This document shows positions 27,848-35,894 of a DNA stretch of 64,000 nt, in pieces (the stretch's first letter is position 1; each line of letters starts with the position of its first letter). Position numbers and translations under genes: made by a program. This stretch comes from Halorubrum halophilum (lineage in GTDB: Archaea; Halobacteriota; Halobacteria; Halobacteriales; Haloferacaceae): assembly GCF_000739595.1 (NCBI RefSeq), contig NZ_BBJP01000005.1, positions 1 to 64,000 of the forward strand, written 5' to 3'. The notes under the pieces are model-generated. The model saw nothing but the letters and a program-made list of their open reading frames with translations, did not search any database and had not been told where the DNA came from.

Positions 27848-30004
27848 ATGAGTATCGACATCGACCCGCTGTCCGGCGCGGCCGGACTCGCCGTCACCGA
27901 CCACATCGAGAACACGCAGTTCGAGGTGTACACGGACCGGCCGGTCGAGCCGACCGCCAGTCCCGAGGACGCCCACTACTTCCCGGTCGACGCGAGTGTG
28001 ACCGTCGAGACCGGTACGATCGAGATCCCTCGCGTCGCGGTCGTCGAGACCCGATCCGCCGACGGAACGCTGCTCACCCGCGGCGACGACTATGCGATGC
28101 CTCCCGGCACCTACCACGTCGGAATCGACCCTGCGCCGACGAAGCTGTACCTCGCGTTCGCGTCGCCCTTCTCCGTGTCGACGACGGAGCGGACGACCCG
28201 GATCGATCTCGACGCCCCCGACGAGGTGACGCTCGGGTTCCGGTCGCTTCACCAGGTCCCCGCGGGGACGATCGAGACGCCCACCGACCCCGAGTCGCTG
28301 ATGGACGCCGTCTCCCTGCTCGGCTCCGCGCTCCAGACGACGAGCCCGGAGCGGTCGTTCCCGACCCTCCGCGGGCACCCGCCGCTGATCGAGCCGGGCG
28401 AGGAGCTCCGCGTCCCCGACCGAGTCGAACCGCCCGACTCCGGGATCCGGATCGTCGTCCCCCCGGAGTACCGCTACCTCTACCCGGTGGTCTCGCTGGC
28501 GTACTACTTCGCCGCCGACGTGGTCCCCGGCGACGCCCCCCGGATCGAGGGAGACGGTTGGACACACTCTCTGGAGCCCGACTTCGAGCGGCGGACCGCC
28601 GAAGTGCTCCGGCAGGCGTTCCACTTCGACTGCCTCGCGCGCACGGAGGGATTCTACCCGGTCGACCTCCACGAGCGCGAGACCACCGACCTCGACCTCG
28701 ACTGGGGCCGGCTGTACGACCTCCCGCTCGCGGAGCGGCTCGGAGAGTACCTGGCGGTCCCCTTCGATCGCGTCGAGCCGGAACTCCCCCAGTGGACGCT
28801 GACGACCGACGTGCGTCCCGATCCCGAGAACGTGGAGATGCTCCCGTTCGTGGCCGGCGAGCTGTCGGTCGTTCGATCGCCGGAGACGGTGACCCCCGCG
28901 ACGGCCGGCGAGGGCGACGGGCTCGGGTTCTTCCGCGGGCCGGGGGCCGGTGCCGGCGCCGGCGACTCTCCAACTGACGCGGCGTCCCTCGGTCCGGACG
29001 AGTTCGTTCGGGGCGGTGCCACCGGCACCGAACCCACCCGCGGCGCCGACGCCTCGGCGGAGCGCGGCGCGGTACCAACCGACGCCGACTTCGTGCGACC
29101 GGAGCCCGTCGACACCGTCGAGCACGCGTGGGTCGGCGCCGGCGTCCCGCTCGACGCCAACAAGGCCACCCTCGACGCGTACCACCGACGGTTAGAGGCC
29201 GGGTCGGTCGAGCAGTCGCGGATCTCCGTGCTCGTCGTCTGCAACGACGAGCAGATGCGCGAAGAGGGTGAGGTCGCCGACTTATACGGCCTCCGCGACA
29301 TGGTCCAGTTCGATATCGAGGTGCGCCACGACCTCACCCGCGAGGAGATGCGCGAGGCCCTGCAGTCCGACGTGGACTTCCTCCACTACATCGGTCACGT
29401 CGACGATCGCGGGATGCAGTGCACCGACGAGTACCTCGACCTCACGTCCGCCGACCTCGACGTCGGCGTCAGCGCCTTCCTGCTCAACGCCTGTCAGTCG
29501 TACCAGCAGGGCGAGGCCCTCGTCCACCGCGGCTCCCGCGGCGGCATCGTCACCCTCTCCGACGTGGCGAACTCGCCGGCGACCCAGCTCGGTCGCATCA
29601 TCGCCCGCCTAATGAACAGCGGGTTCAACCTCCGCACCGCGCTCCACGTCGCCAAGCGGGAGCTGATAACCGGCAACCAGTACATCGTCGTTGGAGATGG
29701 AGGGACAACGATCTGTCAGAGCCGGAGTGGTGTGGCTTTGGTTCTTAATTTAACTGAATCCCAAAATGAAAGATGGGACCTGACTGTAGAAGGATTCCCC
29801 AATGGCCCCTATGGTACCGGTACGATGATGTATCTAAATCTAGATGCTGATGACAAAAATCATATTGTCCCGTCGAAAATACATTTTAACCGGCTGTGCT
29901 CCCCTGATATCGACGATTTTCTGAACCTAGAAAACACGCCGATCTTCTACGACGAGGAACTGACGTGGAATGATGAGTTCACGCAGCTCACGGACCGGGA
30001 GTAG
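27848..30004 (+). CDS. CHAT-domain (caspase-fold) protease-like protein with grafted C-terminus
   Basis: 718 residues. Residues 1-430 form a conserved haloarchaeal N-terminal region with no motif I recognise, and ~345-420 is a Gly/Ala/Thr-rich linker. Residues ~455-615 are a CHAT domain: the catalytic histidine lies in DFLHYIGH (His513 or 517) and the cysteine in LLNACQSY (Cys549). CHAT proteases act in regulated proteolysis and cell-death or defence systems, but its partner is unknown here. From about residue 615 (nucleotide 29,690) GC falls abruptly to roughly half and codon use changes, so the last ~100 residues come from foreign or recombined DNA. The 3' end overlaps the convergent small gene by 17 bases. 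Confidence 0.82.
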   Translation: MSIDIDPLSGAAGLAVTDHIENTQFEVYTDRPVEPTASPEDAHYFPVDASVTVETGTIEIPRVAVVETRSADGTLLTRGDDYAMPPGTYHVGIDPAPTKLYLAFASPFSVSTTERTTRIDLDAPDEVTLGFRSLHQVPAGTIETPTDPESLMDAVSLLGSALQTTSPERSFPTLRGHPPLIEPGEELRVPDRVEPPDSGIRIVVPPEYRYLYPVVSLAYYFAADVVPGDAPRIEGDGWTHSLEPDFERRTAEVLRQAFHFDCLARTEGFYPVDLHERETTDLDLDWGRLYDLPLAERLGEYLAVPFDRVEPELPQWTLTTDVRPDPENVEMLPFVAGELSVVRSPETVTPATAGEGDGLGFFRGPGAGAGAGDSPTDAASLGPDEFVRGGATGTEPTRGADASAERGAVPTDADFVRPEPVDTVEHAWVGAGVPLDANKATLDAYHRRLEAGSVEQSRISVLVVCNDEQMREEGEVADLYGLRDMVQFDIEVRHDLTREEMREALQSDVDFLHYIGHVDDRGMQCTDEYLDLTSADLDVGVSAFLLNACQSYQQGEALVHRGSRGGIVTLSDVANSPATQLGRIIARLMNSGFNLRTALHVAKRELITGNQYIVVGDGGTTICQSRSGVALVLNLTESQNERWDLTVEGFPNGPYGTGTMMYLNLDADDKNHIVPSKIHFNRLCSPDIDDFLNLENTPIFYDEELTWNDEFTQLTDRE

Positions 30005-30119
30005 CAGCTGCCTGGTTCGCCGCCGCGGGCGCCGCCTGCGTCAACAGGAGGAGCGCGGTGAACAGGACGCCGGCCATCTTCGGGTGCTCTGCCACGTAGT
30101 CTGCAACACTTTCGTGCAT
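29988..30119 (-). CDS. Tiny single-helix membrane protein (DUF7503-like)
   Basis: 43 residues: MHESVADYVAEHPKMAGV followed by a hydrophobic helix (LFTALLLLTQAAPAAA) and a short tail. This pattern, a short acidic lead ending HPKM and one membrane span, matches a tiny haloarchaeal family I recall as DUF7503. A TATA-like TTAATATC lies about 25-30 bases upstream on the minus strand. The stop lies inside the 3' end of the CHAT gene (17-base convergent overlap). Function unknown; a peptide near a CHAT protein could be a regulator or substrate, which is speculation. Confidence 0.6.
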   Translation of the reverse strand: MHESVADYVAEHPKMAGVLFTALLLLTQAAPAAANQAAATPGP

Positions 30120-30329
30120 ATTACACAGAATATCGCGTGATATTAACATCAAAACCGTTTTGCGTCAACTATTCTCAGATATTTGAATATTCAGAAATAG
30201 TAAATAAATAGGCCGTCGCGGAACGCTTATCGGTTCGATCGTTCCGCGAGCACCCGCAATCGGTGTCGACGAGCCGGTTTCGGGGTTCTGCCCCACCGTT
30301 TTTTCCGCCTCCTCGACGGAGGTAGAGCC

Positions 30330-30578
30330 ATGACCGACATCGACGCCACGATTCGCGACGCGTTCGAGCACACCGACTACGACCTCGGCGACATCGCCGT
30401 CAACCGGCGGCAGGTCCGGGTACCCGTCCTCCAGCAGGGCGCCGACCCCGACGCGCTCACCGCGGTGATCGAGGAGGCGCTCGGCGCGGACGCGGTCGCC
30501 GCCGCGACCGTCACTACCGAGGCTATCGACGGCGAGGATACCATCGGTACCGTCGTCTCGTTCCGGTATCGGGCGTGA
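30330..30578 (+). CDS. Conserved-looking small acidic protein of unknown function
   Basis: 82 residues (MTDIDATIRDAFEHTDYDLGDIAVNRRQVRVPVLQQGADPDALTAVIEEAL...). The alternation of helices and strands with a VRVPVLQQGADPDALTAVIEEAL core suggests a small compact alpha/beta domain. No cysteine, membrane segment or catalytic motif is seen. It has normal GC and codon use. A TTTTTTCC tract lies just upstream. It stands alone between the CHAT locus and the regulator at 30676. The minus-strand frame covering it looks like a shadow. Confidence 0.55.
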   Translation: MTDIDATIRDAFEHTDYDLGDIAVNRRQVRVPVLQQGADPDALTAVIEEALGADAVAAATVTTEAIDGEDTIGTVVSFRYRA

Positions 30579-30675
30579 GTGGAGTGCGGCGCCGGGTAGT
30601 TCCGTCTGCCGCCTTTTTATCACCGCGTGACGCGGTACGGTTAAGCGTGCGGTGTCCGTACACACGGCTCATACG

Positions 30676-31473
30676 ATGACGGGCGACGACGGACACGACG
30701 GCGCACAGTACCTCGCCGGGTCTCCCGTCCGGGTCGCGATGCTCCGAGCGCTCCGAGAGGAGCCGCGCCGCCCGGCGAGTCTCACGGCCGCGGTCGACGC
30801 GACGCGGACGACGGTCCAGCGCATTCTCTCCGGGTTCCGCGAGCGGGACTGGGTGGTCAAGCGCGACGCGGTCTACCACGTCACGCCGACCGGGAAACGG
30901 GTTCACGACGCGTACGAGGCGCTGCTCGACGAGGTCGAGCTCGCCGACCGATACGGGCAGCTTGCTGCCGATCTCGAACGCGTCGGCGCCGACTTCCCGG
31001 CCGCGGCGATCGACGACGGAGAGCTGACCGTCGCGGCCGATCGGAACCCCCTCGCCGCCGTCGACCGGGTCACCGAACTGCTACGCGAGGGATGCGGCTC
31101 GGAGATCCGCGCCGTCTCGCCCGTCGTCATCCAGCAGTTCAACGACGCGGCTGCCGAGGCACTGGAGGCGGGTGCCGAGATAGAACTCGTCATCGACCGC
31201 GACGTGGTCGAGGAGTCGATCGCGGCGTTCGGCCCCGCGACCGACCGGGCGCTCCGCGACGACGGCGCGACCGTGTACGTCTCCCCGGAGCCGATTGAAT
31301 ACGGGATATTCCGGTACGACGACGTCGCCTGCGTGACCGCCTACGACCGCAGGAACAACCCTCGATGCCTGCTCGAATCGACGGACCAAGCGGTGATCGA
31401 GTGGGTCGACGATCGGTTCGAATCGTTCGTCGAAGAGGCTCAGTGTCTCTCCGCGGTCGTCGAGAACGCCTGA
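30676..31473 (+). CDS. HTH transcriptional regulator with FilR1/DUF1724-like sensor domain
   Basis: 265 residues. Residues ~10-85 form a winged helix (VRVAMLRALREEPRRPASLTAAVDATRTTVQRILSGFRERDWV). Residues ~125-250 match the sensor domain of the archaeal FilR1/methanogenesis-regulator class (IRAVSPVVIQQFNDAAAEALEAGAEIELVIDRDVVE...). Haloarchaeal genomes hold many such regulators with mostly unknown ligands. A GTG at 30652 extends the frame by eight residues, but ATG 30676 fits the winged-helix N-terminus better. Target genes are not evident from the neighbourhood. Confidence 0.8.
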   Translation: MTGDDGHDGAQYLAGSPVRVAMLRALREEPRRPASLTAAVDATRTTVQRILSGFRERDWVVKRDAVYHVTPTGKRVHDAYEALLDEVELADRYGQLAADLERVGADFPAAAIDDGELTVAADRNPLAAVDRVTELLREGCGSEIRAVSPVVIQQFNDAAAEALEAGAEIELVIDRDVVEESIAAFGPATDRALRDDGATVYVSPEPIEYGIFRYDDVACVTAYDRRNNPRCLLESTDQAVIEWVDDRFESFVEEAQCLSAVVENA

Positions 31474-31495
31474 TTCCGGCTCTCGGTCCCGGTGG

Positions 31496-31636
31496 TTACC
31501 GGTCCGCTCGTCCGTCGTCTGCCGCGCTCGCCGGCTCGTCGGCGTCGGCAGCGCAGTCGACGGCCTCGGAATCGAAGTTGGCGGGGACGACCGTCGGGTG
31601 ATCGATGCCGACGGACGGCTGGCTGTGTGCGCTCAT
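31496..31636 (-). CDS. Tentative 46-residue acidic protein
   Basis: A short frame (MSAHSQPSVGIDHPTVVPANFDSEAVDC..., ending ...DDGRADR) with a TATA-like TTTTTAGG 29-38 bases upstream and, beyond it, the palindrome CCCATGGG (31677-31684). The composition is acidic, like real haloarchaeal proteins. Its N-terminal half looks ordered enough to be conserved, the rest disordered. No family is recognised. It faces the regulator at 30676 convergently. A chance frame cannot be excluded. Confidence 0.35.
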   Translation of the reverse strand: MSAHSQPSVGIDHPTVVPANFDSEAVDCAADADEPASAADDGRADR

Positions 31637-31787
31637 GGCTCTACTTACGCGTAGGCGACCCATTCCCTAAAAATTACCCATGGGCATAACGCATCCGCGG
31701 TGCCGGTAGGTATGTTCGCAAGTTATTCGACGCGACGAGGGAGCGCGTCCCGAGCCCTCGGTCGGATCTACAGATAAGCAAGGCGAG

Positions 31788-31812
31788 TGCCTCGGGGCTT
31801 GACCCCGAGGCA
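31788..31812 (-). terminator. Perfect hairpin just after ppa
   Basis: TGCCTCGGGG and CCCCGAGGCA form a perfect 10-bp stem with a 5-base loop, starting two bases after the ppa stop on the minus strand. It may act as a terminator or mRNA 3' stabiliser. Haloarchaeal IS200/IS605-type elements end in similar GCCTCGGGGTCAAG... hairpins as I recall, so a transposon-end remnant is an alternative. Confidence 0.5.
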
Positions 31813-31814
31813 GT

Positions 31815-32348
31815 TCACTGGAACTCCTCGTCGTAGAGGTCTTGCGCGTGTTCGATCGCGTCCTTCGCGGCCTGCTTGTCTTCCCACCCGAGCGTCTCGA
31901 CTTCCTTGCCCGCTTCGAGGTTCTTGTACGTCGAGAAGAACTCGTCAATCTCGTCGAGCGTCTGCTGGGGGATGTCGTCGAGGTCCTCGATGTGGTCGAA
32001 CCGGGGATCCTCGGTGGGCACCGCGATCACCTTGTCGTCCTGCTCGCCGTCGTCGTCCATCTTCATCAGCGCGACGGGACGGGCCTCGACCACGCAGCCG
32101 GGGAACGTCTGGTCCTCGACGAGCACCATCACGTCGAAGGGGTCCTCGTCGTCGTAGTACGACTGCGGGATGAAGCCGTAGTCGTACGGGTAGTGGACGT
32201 TCGAGTGGAGCACGCGATCGAGAACGACGCCCGGAATGTCCTTGTCGTACTCGTACTTGTTCCGCTCGCCTTTGAGACACTCGACGACGGCGTAGATTTC
32301 GTCCGGCGCGTTCGGTCCCGTCTCCAGATCTTCCCAGAGGTTGGCCAT
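31815..32348 (-). CDS. ppa: Inorganic pyrophosphatase (soluble, family I)
   Basis: 177 residues, the length of bacterial/archaeal family I enzymes. It hydrolyses pyrophosphate to phosphate and drives biosynthetic reactions forward. The active-site signature DDEDPFDVMVLVED carries the metal-binding aspartates, the conserved YPYDYGFIPQSY precedes it and a second acidic set (EDLDDIP) follows. The frame is open for 56 codons upstream, but MANLWEDLETGP is the family start. A TATA-like GAATATCTC lies just upstream. It is divergent from rosR across a 566-base gap; the same neighbours occur in H. volcanii and H. salinarum as I recall. Confidence 0.94.
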   Translation of the reverse strand: MANLWEDLETGPNAPDEIYAVVECLKGERNKYEYDKDIPGVVLDRVLHSNVHYPYDYGFIPQSYYDDEDPFDVMVLVEDQTFPGCVVEARPVALMKMDDDGEQDDKVIAVPTEDPRFDHIEDLDDIPQQTLDEIDEFFSTYKNLEAGKEVETLGWEDKQAAKDAIEHAQDLYDEEFQ

Positions 32349-32871
32349 GTATGAGATATTCCGTCCATGGTTCGCAAAGTCCTTTCGGGTTCCCGTCGTG
32401 GACCCCGGCGTGGGCGGCCCATTCTCCTCAGCCGGGAGGCGGTTGGCCTCTCGTCTTTGATCAGCTCCGATAACTGTGTTCAATACACACAGAGACACAC
32501 GCGTACAGATATTCACATATAGAAAATGTACACTTACTCACATTCACATATAGAAAATACACGCGTACGGACTGATACAATATGGTACCGCCTTTCGCGG
32601 CCACGGTACTGGTTGCTACGGACCGATGTCACGCGGCATCGCTCCGTTAGCTCCTCGTGAAGTGCGTTATTCCCCGAAAGATGCACCGCTTCTCGGATGA
32701 CAATTTTGTCTCGATTACCCTGTTTCGTCGATGAATTGTCGTGGATCAGCACGCACAGTGAGAGATATTTGGATAATGAGATTCTGTCGGATCAGAGCGC
32801 TCGACGCTGTTTCCACGGGTAACAGTACATTTCGTCGGTTTTACCCCTGCTGAAGTATTTAAACGTTCGTG
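32349..32871. other. AT-rich intergenic region with short direct repeats
   Basis: A 520-base low-GC island between ppa and rosR. It holds two 17-base copies of ATTCACATATAGAAAAT (32511-32527 and 32542-32558, 31-base pitch), bracketed by two copies of ACACGCGTAC (32497-32506 and 32559-32568). The remainder (32570-32760) has a 72-codon minus-strand frame with no recognised similarity. The composition suggests a decayed mobile or foreign insert, or a complex regulatory region. No intact gene is supported. Confidence 0.5.
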
Positions 32872-32914
32872 AACCTTGAGAAAGGTTATAAGTTCGGGTT
32901 CCCTTCATTAAGCT
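32872..32914 (+). promoter_or_regulatory. rosR promoter with palindrome
   Basis: AACCTT-GAGA-AAGGTT (32872-32887) is a perfect 6+6 inverted repeat. It overlaps the start of the TATA-like TTATAAG (32886-32892), which lies 23-29 bases before the rosR ATG at 32915 and predicts a leaderless mRNA. A dimer bound at the palindrome would cover the TFB/BRE position. RosR is a candidate for binding its own promoter here. Confidence 0.5.
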
Positions 32915-33274
32915 ATGTCAGAGGCACAATCAGTCACTGATGACCCAACGACGCGGACAGCGGCAGACCTGACCGCATTCCAACAGAACATTCTCGGGAT
33001 CCTCTCGGAGGAGCCCATGTACGGCCTCGCGATCAAACGCGAGCTGGAGTCGTACTACGGCTCCGAGGTGAACCACGGGCGGCTCTACCCGAACCTCGAC
33101 GACCTCGTCGAGGACGGGCTGGTCGAGAAGAGCGAGCTCGACAAGCGGACCAACCAGTATGAGCTCACCGAGGCGGGCCACGACGCCGTTCTCGGCCAGC
33201 TGGAGTGGGTCCTCGATCGGTTCGCAACTGACGAGGAGCGCGCGGACGAGGTCCGCGCCCTGCTCGACGAGTAA
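32915..33274 (+). CDS. rosR: PadR-family regulator, RosR-like
   Basis: 119 residues. It is a PadR winged helix: TAFQQNILGILSEEPMYGLAIKRELESYYGSEVNHGRLYPNLDDLVEDGLVEKSELDKRTNQYELTEAGH. The block NHGRLYPNLDDLV is the recognition region. This matches haloarchaeal RosR, the H. salinarum regulator of the oxidative stress response (VNG0258H, recalled), and the neighbours ppa, rnhA and tfb are the same there. It probably acts as a dimer on many promoters. A perfect palindrome overlaps its own TATA box. Confidence 0.85.
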   Translation: MSEAQSVTDDPTTRTAADLTAFQQNILGILSEEPMYGLAIKRELESYYGSEVNHGRLYPNLDDLVEDGLVEKSELDKRTNQYELTEAGHDAVLGQLEWVLDRFATDEERADEVRALLDE

Positions 33275-33327
33275 CGACGACCGCGTCGCCGGCGTCCCGC
33301 GCGGCAACCGACACTTTTGGCACACGC

Positions 33328-33362
33328 GCGCGGCGAAAGCCGCGCACGCTCGCTCGGCGAGC
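33328..33362. terminator. Two tandem hairpins between convergent genes
   Basis: GCGCGGC-GAAA-GCCGCGC (33328-33345) is a perfect 7-bp stem closed by a GNRA tetraloop. It is followed after two bases by GCTCGC-TCG-GCGAGC (33348-33362). They sit in the 105-base gap between the convergent rosR and DUF7108 genes, so they could form a bidirectional terminator or protect both 3' ends. Confidence 0.45.
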
Positions 33363-33379
33363 GACGGTTTCGTCTCTCG

Positions 33380-34084
33380 CTACGACTCCTCGGGACCGTC
33401 CACGTCCGCCGCGACCGCCTCGATCACGTCAAGCGACTCGTCGACGACGGCCAGCTGCTCGTCGGTCGGCCAGCCGTTCCGCGGGAAGTACTCCTCGCGG
33501 AACTCCTCGCGCACGTCGGGGGTCGCGTCGTCGACCGCGCGCACGTAGTGGTTGCTCATGAACGCCGCGAAACTCCGGGCGGTGTCGGCGTGTGGCTCGC
33601 CGTGCGTGTCCGCGACCGCGTCGGCGACCGCGTCGTTGTACGCGGCGATCTCGCGGTAGCGGTCGGCGTCGCCCGGCCCCGACAGCGACACCTCGACGGC
33701 CCGGTCGGTGGTCTCGATCCGGTCGAGCTGGACCGTCCCGTCGTCCATCCACTCGTCGGGGTACAACACGAGCGTGTCGTCGTCCTCGCGGAGCCGCGGG
33801 ACGTAGTCGTGACCCTTGACGAGTTCGTCGCGGCGCTCGCGGTAGAACGCGGCGGCCGCCTCGTCCTCGGTCTGCCGAGCGAGCCGGGTGAGCCGCTCCG
33901 CCTCGTCGACGGTCTCGACCGGCACGTCGGGGACGCGGTCGTCGGCGTCGGATCCGTCGGCATCGCGGTCGCCCTCGCCGTCGGCTCCTTCCGTCTCCCC
34001 GTCTTCGCCCGATTCCTCGGCCGCCATCACTTCGCGCGCCCGTTCCTTCGCCCACTCCGGTGGTTCGTCGTCAGTTCGCGTCAT
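33380..34084 (-). CDS. 'rnhA operon protein' (DUF7108-like)
   Basis: 234 residues. N-terminal PPEWAKERAREVMAAEE is followed by an acidic Glu/Asp/Gly linker (about 25-50), then a helical domain with ERLTRLARQTEDEAAAAFYRERRDELVKGHDYVPRLREDDDTLVLYPDEW and a C-terminal region of unknown fold. Haloarchaeal genomes carry it directly after rnhA, hence the name. Its ATG overlaps the rnhA stop by 14 bases, so it is translated from the same mRNA. A role linked to RNase H or nucleic acid metabolism is inferred only from this constant linkage. Confidence 0.8.
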   Translation of the reverse strand: MTRTDDEPPEWAKERAREVMAAEESGEDGETEGADGEGDRDADGSDADDRVPDVPVETVDEAERLTRLARQTEDEAAAAFYRERRDELVKGHDYVPRLREDDDTLVLYPDEWMDDGTVQLDRIETTDRAVEVSLSGPGDADRYREIAAYNDAVADAVADTHGEPHADTARSFAAFMSNHYVRAVDDATPDVREEFREEYFPRNGWPTDEQLAVVDESLDVIEAVAADVDGPEES

Positions 34085-34667
34085 CGAGTGCCTCGTTCGC
34101 CAGATCGTCGGCGCGTTCGTTTATCTCCCGCGGAACGTGCCCGATCGACCACCGGTCGAACCGCTCTAACAGCTCTCGGACGCGGACCCGCTTCTCGCGG
34201 AGTTCCGGGTCGTTAGCGTTCCACTCGCCGCGCACCTGTTTGACGATCAGCTGGGAGTCGCCGCGGACGTCGATCTCGTCGAAGCCGTACTCGTCGGCGG
34301 CCTCCAGCGCCCGGATCAGCGCGGCGTACTCGGCCTGGTTGTTGGTGGCGCGACCGATCCGCTCGCCGCCCTCGGCCGCGATCCCGTCGGACGTGACCAG
34401 ACACCAACCGACTCCGGCCGGGCCGGGGTTCCCGCGCGAGCCCCCGTCGAAGTAGACGTGCGCGCGCCCGCCGCCCTCGCTCAGCAGGGCAGTCAGGCGA
34501 GTCGGGTCGCTCCCCTGCACCACGACTTTGTCGTCGTACGCGACGGCGACGGCGCCATCTCGCTCGGCACGCCACCGCTCGTGGGCCGTGTTCCCCTCGT
34601 CGATCCGGACGCCGGCGTCCTCCAGACGGGCTCGCGCAGTCGCCGGATCGCAGTCGATCGTCGGCAT
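34071..34667 (-). CDS. rnhA: Ribonuclease HI
   Basis: 198 residues: an N-terminal ~65-residue domain of unknown role, then the RNase H fold. The four catalytic acidic residues are visible in order: Asp in VYFDGGSRGNPG, Glu in NNQAEYAAL, Asp in VRGDSQLIV and Asp in ERADDLAN. It cuts the RNA strand of RNA-DNA hybrids, for example at primers and R-loops. It shares an operon with the DUF7108 gene. It is divergent from tfb, with about 140 bases between starts. Confidence 0.93.
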   Translation of the reverse strand: MPTIDCDPATARARLEDAGVRIDEGNTAHERWRAERDGAVAVAYDDKVVVQGSDPTRLTALLSEGGGRAHVYFDGGSRGNPGPAGVGWCLVTSDGIAAEGGERIGRATNNQAEYAALIRALEAADEYGFDEIDVRGDSQLIVKQVRGEWNANDPELREKRVRVRELLERFDRWSIGHVPREINERADDLANEALDDAN

Positions 34668-34808
34668 TCGATAAGGATCAGCGCTCGCGGGACAAAGGGC
34701 TGTCCGTCCGCCGTGGAGAACGCGCGATCGCCCGACGACGGAACTGTGTTACTCCGTCTCAATCTCACGAAATTTTAAGTCAATCCGTTCGGATAGTATA
34801 TAAATGCG

Positions 34809-35810
34809 ATGACACGGCCAACCCGGCAACGGGATCACGACCGGCAGCGTGTGCGGGACGAGGACGCCGACGAGTCCGAAACCGACGCCGAGGGGGTCGA
34901 GGGGGTCGACGCCGACGAGTTGGACCCCGAGGACTTCGACCCGGAGGAGCTCACCCGGACGGCCGACGGGGAGCTGATACACGAGGAGACGGGGATCATC
35001 ATCGAGGAGGAACAGATCGATCCCGGCCCGGAGTGGCGCGCGTTCAACCACTCGGAGCGACAGGAGAAGTCGCGCGTCGGCGCCCCGACGACGAAGACGA
35101 TGCACGACAAGGGGCTGACGACGACGATCGACTGGAAGGACAAGGACGCGTACGGGCGCTCCATCTCCTCGAAGAAGCGGTCGCAGATGCATCGCTTACG
35201 CAAGTGGCAGGAGCGGATTCGAACGAAGGACGCGGGCGAGCGCAACCTCCAGTTCGCGCTCTCGGAGATCGACCGGATGGCGAGCGCGCTCGGCGTGCCC
35301 CGGTCGGTACGCGAGGTCGCCTCCGTCATCTACCGACGCGCGCTCAACGAGGACCTGATCCGCGGGCGCTCGATCGAGGGCGTCTCCACCGCCGCCCTCT
35401 ACGCCGCCTGTCGCAAGGAGGGAATCCCGCGCTCGCTCGAGGAGATCTCCGACGTGTCGCGGGTCGACCGCAAGGAGATCGGTCGCACGTACCGCTACAT
35501 CTCCCAGGAGCTCGGCTTAGAGATGCGGCCCGTCGACCCGAAGAAGTACGTCCCCCGCTTCTCCTCCGAGCTCGAACTGAGCGAGGAGGTCCAGTCGAAG
35601 GCCAACGAGATAATCGAGACGACCGCTGAGAAGGGGCTGCTCTCGGGGAAATCCCCCACCGGGTACGCGGCCGCCGCGATCTACGCCGCCTCCCTGCTCT
35701 GTAACGAGAAGAAGACCCAGCGCGAGGTCGCCGACGTCGCGCAGGTCACCGAGGTCACCATCCGCAACCGGTATCAGGAGCAGATCGAAGCGATGGGGAT
35801 CCACAGTTAG
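34809..35810 (+). CDS. tfb: Transcription initiation factor TFB lacking zinc-ribbon cysteines
   Basis: 333 residues. The B-finger/linker and both cyclin-like repeats are fully conserved ([28 protein letters not shown]...[20 protein letters not shown], then two ~90-residue cyclin folds with a C-terminal HTH). The N-terminal zinc ribbon that normally binds RNA polymerase is degenerate: the first CxxC is DPED (39-42) and the second CxxC reads HEET (58-61), with no cysteine in the first 200 residues. Neighbours match the tfbG-rnhA-rosR-ppa order recalled from H. salinarum. Two TATA-like boxes lie upstream: TTTTAAG (34773-34779) and TATATAAA (about 34797-34804), the latter too close for a leader. 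It should still bind TBP-DNA, but its polymerase contact may differ. Confidence 0.92.
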   Translation: MTRPTRQRDHDRQRVRDEDADESETDAEGVEGVDADELDPEDFDPEELTRTADGELIHEETGIIIEEEQIDPGPEWRAFNHSERQEKSRVGAPTTKTMHDKGLTTTIDWKDKDAYGRSISSKKRSQMHRLRKWQERIRTKDAGERNLQFALSEIDRMASALGVPRSVREVASVIYRRALNEDLIRGRSIEGVSTAALYAACRKEGIPRSLEEISDVSRVDRKEIGRTYRYISQELGLEMRPVDPKKYVPRFSSELELSEEVQSKANEIIETTAEKGLLSGKSPTGYAAAAIYAASLLCNEKKTQREVADVAQVTEVTIRNRYQEQIEAMGIHS

Positions 35811-35894
35811 GCGTCGTCGACGGACCCGCTTTCTCTTCGCGTCGTCGCGCTCGCCAGCAACGTTCAAGCCGGCGCGGAGCCAACACCGATCCGA

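Noticed and set aside
32534-32752. 72-codon minus-strand frame in the AT-rich gap
   Set aside because: No promoter, no recognised similarity, and it overlaps the short direct repeats. A remnant is possible, but not supported as a gene.
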